A program made the position numbers and the translations under genes. The notes below the pieces were generated by a model that saw only the letters and a program-made list of their open reading frames with translations, did no database searches and was not told the origin of the DNA. This document shows positions 57,181 to 64,000 of a DNA stretch of 64,000 nt, piece after piece. The stretch comes from Streptomyces nojiriensis. GTDB taxonomy: Bacteria > Actinomycetota > Actinomycetes > Streptomycetales > Streptomycetaceae. The stretch spans positions 3,736,001 through 3,800,000 of the forward strand of contig NZ_CP071139.1 in NCBI RefSeq assembly GCF_017639205.1, in the 5' to 3' direction. Each line of letters begins with the position of its first letter. Position 1 is the first letter of the stretch.

Positions 57181-58146
57181 TCACCCGCCGCCGGGGGCAC
57201 CTGTGAGCGCGGCCGGGCGCCAGCTCGCCGGGGGTACTTCCAGCCAGCCGCGTTCGCCGCCGAGCCCGGCCACGGCCCGGTGCAGCGCTTCGAGTCCGGG
57301 GTGGCTGAGCCCCTTGCGCCAGACCATGGACAGCGGGGAGAGCGGTACGGGGTCGACCAGCGGCCGCTTGACGGACCCGGGCAGGTCGACGAAGTCGACG
57401 GTCACCAGCACCGGATTGCGGGTCTTGGCCATGACCCGGCTGAACTCGTCCTTGCCGATGGCCACCGGCGCGGGCGGCGCCATCAGGATCCCCCGCCCGG
57501 CGAACAGCTCGCGCGCGAGTCCCGTCCACTCCAGCGTGCGCGGGTTCCCGGCGCCCGCGTAGACGGTCTCCCCGGCCAGCGCGTCCAGCGGTACGGCCGC
57601 CAGCCCGGCCAGCGGGTGCCCCTCGGGCAGCAGCACGGCGAGCGGCTCGTAGCGCACGGGCCGGTGCGCGATGCGCGAGCGCCATACCGGGTCCAGCCCG
57701 TCGGCGTACCCGAAGGAGACGTCGAGGCGCCCGGCGGCGATCTCGGCGGCGGCGTGGGTCAGCCCGCTCTCCCAGCGGGCCATCAGCTCGCAGTCCGGGG
57801 CCAGCTCCCGGGCCCGGTCCAGCACGGTGCGCGCCGTGCTCGGGCCGTCGGTGTTCAGATCGACGAGCAGGGGCCGGGGCGCGGCGAAGGCGGCGGCGAC
57901 CGCCTCGTGCGCGGCCAGCACCCGCCGGGCGAGCGGCAGCAGCCGCTCCCCGTCGGGGGTCGGCTCGACGGCGCGGGTCGTACGGACGAACAGCACGGTG
58001 CCGAGGGCCTCTTCGAGCCGCCGTACGTCGCGGCTCAGCGCCTGCTGGGCGACGTAGAGGCGGGCGGCGGCTCGGGTGAAGTGCAGTTCCTCGGCGACCG
58101 CGACGAACCCGCGCAGCAGCCGGGGATCCACGTCACGGGGCATCAT
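57181..58146 (-). CDS. LysR family transcriptional regulator
   Basis: A 321-residue regulator. The HTH is LLRGFVAVAEELHFTRAAAR, then LYVAQQALSRDVRRLEEALG, then TVLFVRTTRAVEPTPDGERL. The C-terminal substrate-binding-like domain follows from about residue 90. It is divergent from an MFS gene (start 58232), the usual LysR target arrangement. Its stop is 97 bases from narK, so a role in nitrate control is not excluded, but orientation favours the MFS gene. Confidence 0.92.
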   Translation of the reverse strand: MMPRDVDPRLLRGFVAVAEELHFTRAAARLYVAQQALSRDVRRLEEALGTVLFVRTTRAVEPTPDGERLLPLARRVLAAHEAVAAAFAAPRPLLVDLNTDGPSTARTVLDRARELAPDCELMARWESGLTHAAAEIAAGRLDVSFGYADGLDPVWRSRIAHRPVRYEPLAVLLPEGHPLAGLAAVPLDALAGETVYAGAGNPRTLEWTGLARELFAGRGILMAPPAPVAIGKDEFSRVMAKTRNPVLVTVDFVDLPGSVKRPLVDPVPLSPLSMVWRKGLSHPGLEALHRAVAGLGGERGWLEVPPASWRPAALTGAPGGG

Positions 58147-58231
58147 CCCCGGAGACTAACAACAGATCGGCGTGAATGGCTGACGGACAGGTGTTGGACG
58201 GTTCGCCCGGTCCGGGCCGAGGGTGGTGGTC

Positions 58232-59521
58232 ATGCCCCTCATGGCCGTCACCGGCAGCACGCTCGTCCTCGCCGCCCCGCCCGCCTCGCCCGTCCCGCCC
58301 GTCCCGCCGATCCCCGCCCGCACTCCCCCGCGCCCGGCGCGCCCGGCGGGTCCGCTGGACCCCTACCGGCGCCTGTTCGCGCTGCCCGGCACCCGCGGCT
58401 TCACCGCCGGGAACCTCCTCGCCCGCCTCCCCATGGGCATGTTCGGGGTCAGCGCGGTCATGATGATCGCCGGCCAGCGCGGCTCGTACGCCCTCGCCGG
58501 CGCGGTCACGGCGACCGGCCTGGCCGCCACCGCGCTGGTCGGGCCGTGGACCGCCCGGCTGATCGACCGGCACGGGCAGGCCCGGATCGCCGTCCCGGCC
58601 ACCCTGATCGCGTTCCTCGGCTCGCTGTCCCTGGTCGTGTGCGTCCGTACCGGGGCACCGGCCTGGACCCTCTTCGCCTCGTACGCCGCGACCGCCACCA
58701 CCCCCAACATCGGGGGCATGTCCCGCGCCCGCTGGACGCACCTGCTGCGCGGCGACTCGAAGGCGCACCACACCGCAATGTCCTTCGAACAGGCCGCCGA
58801 CGAGCTCTGCTTCATGCTCGGCCCGGTCCTGGCGGCCTTCCTCTGCTCGGTCGTCCTCCCCGAGGCCGGCACCCTCACCGCGGCCGCCCTGCTGCTGACC
58901 GGCATGCTGGTCTTCACCTCCTGCCGCGCCACCCAGCCCCCGGTGAAGGCGGGTCCGCGCCACGGCTCACCGCTGCGCGCCCTCGGCCCGCTGCTGCCCC
59001 TCTTCCTCGCCACGGGCGTGGTCTTCGGCTCGATGGAGATCGCCTCGATCGCGCACCTCTCCGCCCTGGGGCTGGGCGCCGCCTCCGGCCCGGTGCTGGC
59101 CCTCCAGGCGGCGGGCTCCTGTGCGGCCGGCCTGCTCTACGGCACGATGCGCCCGCGCGGCCTGCGCACCTGCCTGGTCGCCATGGCCGCCGCGATGGCC
59201 CTGCCCTGGCTCGCGGCGAGCACGGGCTCGCTCGTCCCGCTGGCCTGCGCGCTGCTGCTGGCGGGCATGGCCACGGCTCCGACGATGGTGACGTCGATGT
59301 CCCGGGTCCACGCGCTCATCCCGGAGGGCCGCCTCAACGAGGGCATGACCCTCGCGGTCACCGCCATCTTCGCGGGCATCTCCCTGGGCGCGGCCACGGC
59401 CGGCACCCTGGTCGACCGCCTAGGCCCGGCGACCGCCTACGCCCTCCCGGCCGCGGCGGCCGTTCTCGCGCTCGCGGCCACGAAAGTCGTACCGGTTTCC
59501 AGTACCAGAGACGTACCATAA
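58232..59521 (+). CDS. MFS transporter
   Basis: A 429-residue membrane protein. A long Pro/Ala-rich N terminus (SPVPPVPPIPARTPPRPARP) precedes about twelve hydrophobic segments; LPMGMFGVSAVMMIAGQRGS and GPWTARLIDRHGQARIAVPA are the helix 1-3 region. The start ATG 58232 follows GAGGG by about 8 bases. The divergent LysR gene probably controls it. Substrate is unknown; the sequence resembles drug or sugar efflux carriers. Confidence 0.83.
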   Translation: MPLMAVTGSTLVLAAPPASPVPPVPPIPARTPPRPARPAGPLDPYRRLFALPGTRGFTAGNLLARLPMGMFGVSAVMMIAGQRGSYALAGAVTATGLAATALVGPWTARLIDRHGQARIAVPATLIAFLGSLSLVVCVRTGAPAWTLFASYAATATTPNIGGMSRARWTHLLRGDSKAHHTAMSFEQAADELCFMLGPVLAAFLCSVVLPEAGTLTAAALLLTGMLVFTSCRATQPPVKAGPRHGSPLRALGPLLPLFLATGVVFGSMEIASIAHLSALGLGAASGPVLALQAAGSCAAGLLYGTMRPRGLRTCLVAMAAAMALPWLAASTGSLVPLACALLLAGMATAPTMVTSMSRVHALIPEGRLNEGMTLAVTAIFAGISLGAATAGTLVDRLGPATAYALPAAAAVLALAATKVVPVSSTRDVP

Positions 59522-59533
59522 ACTCGTACGAGT
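59522..59533. promoter_or_regulatory. Palindrome upstream of the yefM-yoeB pair
   Basis: ACTCGTACGAGT is a perfect 12-base palindrome just after a CATAAA -10-like element and 24 bases before the yefM start. YefM-type antitoxins commonly repress their own promoter at such sites. Confidence 0.4.
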
Positions 59534-59557
59534 ACGACCCGGAGAGAGGAGCGCACC

Positions 59558-59833
59558 ATGTCCATAAGCGCCAGCGAAGCCAGGGCGACCCTGTTCCCGC
59601 TGATCGAGCGCGTGAACACCGACCACGCCCCGGTGCGCATCACCTCCAAGAGCGGTGACGCGGTCCTCATGTCCGCCGACGACTACGACTCCTGGCAGGA
59701 GACCGTGTACCTCCTGCGCTCCCCCGCCAACGCCCAGCGATTGATGGAGGCCGTCGCGCGTGACCGCGAGGGTGCTTCCACCGTGGTCAGGACGCTGGAC
59801 GAGCTGAGGGAGTTGGCCGGGGGCGAGGAGTGA
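59558..59833 (+). CDS. yefM: YefM-type antitoxin (Phd/YefM family)
   Basis: A 91-residue antitoxin MSISASEARATLFPLIERVN, then the Phd/YefM core VRITSKSGDAVLMSADDYDS and a Trp-containing helix WQETVYLLRSPANAQRLMEA. The C terminus (REGASTVVRTLDELRELAGG) binds the toxin. AGAGAGGAGCG before the ATG is a strong ribosome-binding site. The stop overlaps the YoeB start (GTGA). Probably autoregulated at the palindrome at 59522. Confidence 0.9.
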   Translation: MSISASEARATLFPLIERVNTDHAPVRITSKSGDAVLMSADDYDSWQETVYLLRSPANAQRLMEAVARDREGASTVVRTLDELRELAGGEE

Positions 59834-60087
59834 GGAGCGTCCACTTCGACCCGGCCGCCTGGGAGGACTTCCTGTTCTGGCTCTCGTCGGACCGGAAGAT
59901 GGCCCGACGGATCACCCGCCTGATCGGCGAGATCCAGCGGGACCCCTTCACCGGCATCGGCAAGCCCGAGCCGCTGAAGGGCGAGTTGACGGGCTACTGG
60001 TCCCGCCGCATCGACGACGAGCACCGCCTCGTGTACCGGGCCGACGACAAGGAAGTGAAGGTCCTCAAGGCGCGCTACCACTACTGA
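59830..60087 (+). CDS. yoeB: YoeB-type toxin (Txe/YoeB)
   Basis: An 85-residue ribosome-dependent mRNA interferase. Catalytic residues corresponding to E. coli YoeB Glu46, Arg65 and His83 are Glu47 (GKPEPLKGEL), Arg66 (DDEHRLVYR) and His84 (ARYHY). The AWEDFLFW and LIGEIQRDPFTGIGKPEPLK blocks are family-typical. The start is GTG 59830, overlapping the antitoxin stop. A terminator follows at 60097-60129. Confidence 0.92.
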   Translation: MRSVHFDPAAWEDFLFWLSSDRKMARRITRLIGEIQRDPFTGIGKPEPLKGELTGYWSRRIDDEHRLVYRADDKEVKVLKARYHY

Positions 60088-60096
60088 CGCATGACG

Positions 60097-60129
60097 AAGG
60101 CCCCGCAGCCGAGAGGCTGCGGGGCCTTT
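60097..60129. terminator. Bidirectional terminator between yoeB and ssrA
   Basis: AGGCCCCGCAGCC (60098-60110) and complement (60115-60127) with a GAGA tetraloop, flanked by AA on one side and TT on the other. It can end both the yoeB and the opposing ssrA transcripts. Confidence 0.85.
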
Positions 60130-60145
60130 GCCCACATGGGATGAG

Positions 60146-60531
60146 TGGAGATGGCGGGAATCGAACCCGCGTCCAACGGTGCAGAAGCAGGGCTTCTCCG
60201 AGCGCAGTCCGCTGCGCTTTTCTCGGCCCCGGAGATCACACGGACAAGTCTCCGACGGGCTCAGTCACTGTTTGGTTTCCCTCCAACCCCCGTGACCGGG
60301 GCTAGAGGTTTAGATCCCTAATTGACGCCAGGATCCGGACCGGGACCACTTCCGGGCTGACGCTCCTCACAGAGGCTTCAGCTCACTGTTATTAGGCAGC
60401 GAGGGTGAAGCGGGAGTTATCGCTCTTGGAGTTGGCGATTATTTTTTGCGACATGTGGTTAGCGAGATCATTGCCGCTTCCTCGGCTCGCTTCCCCTGCA
60501 TCGACATCCGCTGTCGAAACCGATCATCCCC
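60146..60531 (-). ncRNA. ssrA: Transfer-messenger RNA (tmRNA)
   Basis: A 386-nt RNA on the minus strand. The 5' end GGGGATGATCGGTTTCGACA and 3' end GGTTCGATTCCCGCCATCTCC form the tRNA-like domain: GGGGATG pairs with CATCTCC in the acceptor arm, and the T loop TTCGATT is present. The tag frame from GCC at 60436 reads ANSKSDNSRFTLAA and stops at TAATAA. smpB is next to it on the same strand. Non-encoded CCA would be added. It rescues stalled ribosomes and tags nascent proteins. Confidence 0.92.
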
Positions 60532-60613
60532 ATGTTTTTTTAACAAGCTGCTCCACCCCGAGGGGCGGTGCTGACGCCATGGTACGCGAAGTGGACCACG
60601 GGATGCCAGGAGA

Positions 60614-61099
60614 TTACAGCTGACCACGCTCCTTGCGCTTCACGGCCGAGATCACCCGGTTCGTCTCGCGCGTGTCCTGCTTCTCACGCAGGGCCTGGCG
60701 CTTGTCGTACTCCTTCTTGCCCTTCGCCAGCGCGATCTCGACCTTCGCCCGGCCGTCCTTGAAGTACAGCGAGAGCGGCACGATCGTGTTGCCCGTCTCG
60801 CCGGTCTTCGAGTCCAGCTTGTCGATCTCCTCGCGGTGCAGGAGGAGCTTGCGCTTGCGGCGGGCGCTGTGGTTGGTCCAGGTGCCCTGGCTGTACTCCG
60901 GTACGTGCACGTTGTAGAGCCAGGCCTCGCCGCTCTCCACCGACACGAAGCCGTCCACCAGCGAGGCACGGCCCTGGCGCAGGGACTTGACCTCGGTACC
61001 CGTGAGCACGAGACCGCACTCGTAGGTGTCGATGATCGTGTAGTCGTGCCGCGCCTTCTTGTTCTGGGCGATCAGCTTGCGCCCTTTTTCCTTAGCCAT
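60614..61099 (-). CDS. smpB: SsrA-binding protein SmpB
   Basis: A 161-residue protein with KLIAQNKKARHDYTIIDTYE, CGLVLTGTEVKSLRQGRASL, LYNVHVPEYSQGTW and the basic C terminus YDKRQALREKQDTRETNRVI. These are the OB-fold and tail that bind tmRNA and mimic a codon-anticodon pair. The ssrA gene lies just downstream on the same strand. The start ATG 61099 gives the normal MAKEKGRK N terminus. Confidence 0.94.
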   Translation of the reverse strand: MAKEKGRKLIAQNKKARHDYTIIDTYECGLVLTGTEVKSLRQGRASLVDGFVSVESGEAWLYNVHVPEYSQGTWTNHSARRKRKLLLHREEIDKLDSKTGETGNTIVPLSLYFKDGRAKVEIALAKGKKEYDKRQALREKQDTRETNRVISAVKRKERGQL

Positions 61100-61117
61100 A
61101 GTGCGGTCATTTTCGCA

Positions 61118-62299
61118 CTACGGACCCACCCCGAGGCCACCCAATACCGTGACGGCCCGCTCCTCGACCGCCTCGCCCGCCGGCACGTCCGGGGTGATGC
61201 CGGCGCCGTCCAGACTGCGGCCCGCCGGCGTGCGGTACGTGCCCACCGTCAGCTCGGCCACCGAACCGTCCGGGAGCTCGGTCGGCATCTGGACCGAGCC
61301 CTTGCCGAAGGTCCGGCTGCCCACCGCCACCGCCCGGCCCCGGTCCTGCAGGGCACCCGTCACGAGTTCGGCCGCGCTCATCGTGCCGCCGTCGACCAGG
61401 GTCACGAGCGGCCGGGTGGTGTCCCCGCCCTCGGCCGCGTACAGGACCCGCTGGTCGCCCCGTACGTCGTAGGTGGCCACGAGCCCGCCGTCGAGGAAGG
61501 CGGAGGCGGCGGTGACCGCCTCGGTGACCAGCCCGCCCGGGTTGCCGCGCAGGTCGAGCACGACCCCCTTGCCCGGCGGGGCCGCGCGGACGGCGGCCTT
61601 GACGCGATCGCCAGAACCGCGGGTGAAGGAGGCGACCTTGATGACCGTGACCCCGTCCGGGCGCTGCCGTACGGTCACCGGCTCGGTACGCAGCTGCTCG
61701 CGGCGCACGGTCTCGGTGAGGTCGGCGCCGTCCCGGCTCAGGTTCAGCACGACGGGGGTGCCGGCATCGCCGCGCAGCAGGGCGACCACGTCGGTCACGG
61801 CGAGGCCCGTCACGGCGTGCCCGTCGACGCTCAGCAGCCGGTCCCCGGCGCGCACTCCGGCCCGGGCGGCGGGACTGCCGGGCTGGACCCGGTCGACCTT
61901 GATCACACCGTCGGTGGCCCGCCCGGCCCATACCCCGACGCCGGTCCAGCGGCCGTCGAGGCCCTCGGCGAAGGCGGCGTACTCACCCTGGTCGTAGACG
62001 GTGCCCCAGCGGTCGCCGCTGCGGCTGACGACCTCCTGGGCCGCCTTCTTCCCGGACTTCCCCTCGGCGACGGCCTCGGCGACGGCGCGGGCGACGGCCT
62101 CCCGGTCGGCGGTGCCCGTCCCGCGCGGGGTCTCGGTCGCGGAGGCGCCGGTCAGGGCCGCAGCAGCCGTGGCGCCGTCCTCGTGCTCCCAGCATCCGGT
62201 TAAGGCACCGGTGGCGACGGCGGCGAGGAAGGCCAACGTCAAAACGGCCCCGCGACGCAGGTCGCGGGGCCGGAGACAGAGAGCGGGCAGTCCCGGCAT
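61118..62299 (-). CDS. S41 C-terminal processing protease (lipoprotein)
   Basis: A 393-residue exported protease. A signal sequence ends at lipobox LTGC with Cys36, so it is probably a lipoprotein. A PDZ domain includes VIKVDRVQPGSPAARAGVRA and GDRLLSVDGHAV. The S41 catalytic Ser308 (DGGTMSAAELVTGALQDRG) and Lys333 (GSRTFGKGSVQMP) are visible. It is a CtpA-like tail-specific protease that trims envelope proteins. It lies between smpB and ftsX, a conserved actinobacterial order. Confidence 0.92.
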   Translation of the reverse strand: MPGLPALCLRPRDLRRGAVLTLAFLAAVATGALTGCWEHEDGATAAAALTGASATETPRGTGTADREAVARAVAEAVAEGKSGKKAAQEVVSRSGDRWGTVYDQGEYAAFAEGLDGRWTGVGVWAGRATDGVIKVDRVQPGSPAARAGVRAGDRLLSVDGHAVTGLAVTDVVALLRGDAGTPVVLNLSRDGADLTETVRREQLRTEPVTVRQRPDGVTVIKVASFTRGSGDRVKAAVRAAPPGKGVVLDLRGNPGGLVTEAVTAASAFLDGGLVATYDVRGDQRVLYAAEGGDTTRPLVTLVDGGTMSAAELVTGALQDRGRAVAVGSRTFGKGSVQMPTELPDGSVAELTVGTYRTPAGRSLDGAGITPDVPAGEAVEERAVTVLGGLGVGP

Positions 62300-62366
62300 G
62301 GCGCCGAGTCTAGGACAAGCCCCGCTCCGGTACGGATGGTTGACCGGACCGCTCGCGGGGCGCTTG

Positions 62367-63338
62367 TCACACCTTCAGGTACTTGCGCAGAGCGATGAAG
62401 GCGGCCATGGAGGGCATCAGGAGGCCGATGAAGAGTACGTACGGGAGCTTGGCCAGCACCGATCCCCAGCCCATGAAGTCGATGAGCTGGATCTTGTCCC
62501 GCAGGCCGACGCCGTGGTCGATCACGAAGTACTGGCCGGAGACGAGCATGCCGCAGGCGAAGAGCGCGCCGATGAGGCCGGCGACGGCCGCCTCCATGAT
62601 GAAGGGGACCTGGATGTAGAAGCTGGACGCACCCACCAGCCGCATGATCCCCGTCTCACGCCGTCGGCTGAAGGCCGAGACGCGCACGGTGTTGACGATC
62701 AGCAGCAGCGCCACGATCAGCATGATCAGCATGATGGCGAGCGCCGCGATGTTCAGGTAGTTGAGGATCCGGAAGAGGTCGTCGATGGCCTGGCGCTGGT
62801 CGTCGACGGTGTGGATGCCGTCGCGGCCGACGAAGGCGGAGGTGACGACCTTGTACTTCTCCGGGTCCTTCAGCTTGACCCGGAAGGACTCCTGCATCTG
62901 GTCCGGGGTGATGGAGGAGGCGAGCGCCGTGTTCCCGAACCGCTCCTGGTAGTGCTTGTACGCCTCGTCCGCCGACTCGTAGGCGACGGACTTCACCAGG
63001 GACATCTTCTTGAGTTCGGACTCGATCTGCTTCTTCTGCTCGTCCGTCACCGCACCCTTGGCGCAGGTGGTGACGCCCGTGGAGGCCGCAGGCGAACCGT
63101 CGGCCTTCTTGGCGGCCGCCTCGCTCGCCTCCACGGCGTCCTGCTTGTTGCAGAGGTAGATCGAGACGTTGGCCTTGTCGTACCAGTAGCCCTTCATCTT
63201 GCTCACCTGCTCGCTCATGAGCATGGAGCCGCCGAACAGGGCCAGGGAGAGGCCCACCGAGATGATGACCGCGAAGGTCATGGTGAGATTGCGACGGAGA
63301 CCGACGCCGATCTCCGACATGACGAACTGGGCGCGCAT
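62367..63338 (-). CDS. ftsX: Cell division protein FtsX
   Basis: A 323-residue membrane protein. An N-terminal transmembrane helix (LTMTFAVIISVGLSLALFGG) is followed by an extracellular domain (about 40-200) with two cysteines that could pair (IYLCNKQDAV and VTTCAKGAV). Three C-terminal helices complete it (LNIAALAIMLIMLIVALLLI, IMEAAVAGLIGALFACGMLV, LPYVLFIGLLMPSMAAFIAL). FtsEX signals to peptidoglycan hydrolases at division sites. It is 17 bases after ftsE. Confidence 0.94.
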   Translation of the reverse strand: MRAQFVMSEIGVGLRRNLTMTFAVIISVGLSLALFGGSMLMSEQVSKMKGYWYDKANVSIYLCNKQDAVEASEAAAKKADGSPAASTGVTTCAKGAVTDEQKKQIESELKKMSLVKSVAYESADEAYKHYQERFGNTALASSITPDQMQESFRVKLKDPEKYKVVTSAFVGRDGIHTVDDQRQAIDDLFRILNYLNIAALAIMLIMLIVALLLIVNTVRVSAFSRRRETGIMRLVGASSFYIQVPFIMEAAVAGLIGALFACGMLVSGQYFVIDHGVGLRDKIQLIDFMGWGSVLAKLPYVLFIGLLMPSMAAFIALRKYLKV

Positions 63339-63355
63339 TGCGTCTCAGGGACCTT

Positions 63356-64000
63356 TCAGTGCTGGTAGCCGTAGACGCCGCGCGACTGGTCGCGCACGAG
63401 TCGGCCCTGTTCGAGTTCGATGACGCGCTTGCGCATCTGGTCGACGATCTGCTGGTCGTGGGTGGCCATGATCACGGTGGTGCCGGTCCGGTTGATCCGG
63501 TCCAGCAGCTTCATGATCCCGACCGAGGTCTGCGGGTCGAGGTTGCCGGTGGGCTCGTCCGCGATCAGCAGGGCGGGGCGGTTGACGAAGGCGCGGGCGA
63601 TGGCCACGCGCTGCTGCTCACCGCCGGAGAGCTCGCCGGGCATCCGTTCCTCCTTCCCGCCCAGACCCACGAGTTCGAGGACCTGCGGGACGGCCTTGCG
63701 GATCTCGCCCCGCGGCTTGCCGATGACTTCCTGGGCGAAGGCCACGTTCTCGGCCACCGTCTTGTTGGGGAGCAGGCGGAAGTCCTGGAAGACGGTCCCC
63801 AGCTGGCGCCGCATCTGCGGAACCTTCCAGTTGGAGAGCTTGGCGAGGTCCTTGCCCAGGACGTGCACCTGGCCGTGGCTCGCCCGCTCCTCGCGCAGGA
63901 TGAGCCGCAGGAAGGTGGACTTGCCGGAGCCGGAGGAGCCGACGAGGAAGACGAACTCGCCCTTCGCGATGTCGAGGGAGACTTCCCTGAGTGCGGGACG
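63356..64000 (-). CDS. ftsE: Cell division ATP-binding protein FtsE (5' end outside window)
   Basis: The C-terminal 214 residues of the ABC ATPase; the start lies beyond the right edge. Visible motifs are Walker A VGSSGSGKSTF, the Q-loop TVFQDFRLLPNKTV, signature GELSGGEQQRVAIARAF, Walker B LLIADEPTGNLD and the H-loop MATHDQQIV. It drives the FtsX membrane partner. The two genes are in the order ftsE-ftsX with 17 bases between. Confidence 0.95.
   Translation of the reverse strand, partial: RPALREVSLDIAKGEFVFLVGSSGSGKSTFLRLILREERASHGQVHVLGKDLAKLSNWKVPQMRRQLGTVFQDFRLLPNKTVAENVAFAQEVIGKPRGEIRKAVPQVLELVGLGGKEERMPGELSGGEQQRVAIARAFVNRPALLIADEPTGNLDPQTSVGIMKLLDRINRTGTTVIMATHDQQIVDQMRKRVIELEQGRLVRDQSRGVYGYQH

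Noticed and set aside
55639..59658. Very long plus-strand open frame opposite nnaR, narK and LysR
   Set aside because: Its product is Arg/Gly/Pro/Asp-rich without domain features and lies antisense to well-supported genes; a product of high GC.

Overview
This window is high-GC actinobacterial DNA, very probably from the chromosome core of a Streptomyces (or close relative such as Kitasatospora). The signs are strong G/C preference at third codon positions, frequent GTG starts, an SsgA-like sporulation protein, an ssrA-smpB pair, an LAxTG sortase substrate, and a gene order I recognise from Streptomyces chromosomes (cysM/cysO/mec, clpS/pncB, ssgG, hppD, murA, HU, malic enzyme, nnaR/narK, smpB/ftsX/ftsE). 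No phage, transposase, integrase or CRISPR array is visible.

Layout. 1-3.2 kb: partial MBL-fold hydrolase, a membrane-anchored PemK/MazF-like protein, a DUF488 protein, then the CysO-dependent cysteine route (Mec, CysO, CysM) with a cysteine-containing leader peptide. 3.2-8.7 kb: amino-acid permease, DUF2017-ClpS pair, and nicotinate/nicotinamide salvage (pncB, pncA) with a strong palindrome in the clpS/pncB divergent promoter. 8.7-20 kb: secreted M6 metalloprotease, two RDD membrane proteins, SsgG-like protein, FAD oxidase, TPR protein, hppD and its divergent AsnC regulator. 20-30 kb: ArsR regulator with a perfect operator, two MFS exporters, a Lon-like YlbL protease, IclR regulator, an LAETG surface protein, a DEAD/DEAH helicase and a Doc-type toxin-antitoxin pair.

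30-37.7 kb is the most unusual part. Next to a tRNA-Cys(GCA) lie a secreted protein and, on the other strand, a compact six-gene cluster that looks like type VII (ESX/WXG100) secretion substrates plus a mycosin-type subtilase and a lipoprotein. No EccB/C/D/E secretion machinery is visible in the window. 37.8-43.1 kb is a three-gene molybdenum hydroxylase operon whose [2Fe-2S] subunit carries an unusually long low-complexity N-terminal extension.

43-53 kb: GH20 hexosaminidase with a large operator-like palindrome, DUF3039, YqgE, MurA, HU, malic enzyme, a probable small RNA, and a HelD-like helicase. 53-64 kb: CGNR regulator, GNAT enzyme, nitrate module (HemD-winged-helix regulator NnaR, transporter NarK, candidate GlnR box), LysR and MFS, YefM-YoeB module, tmRNA with an unusual tag, SmpB, S41 protease, FtsX and partial FtsE.

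A palindromic intergenic repeat built on CCTCAAACGCCGG recurs four times (about 1.1, 7.55, 20.9 and 53.8 kb), always between genes. Protein functions were assigned by reading the translations; no database search was run.
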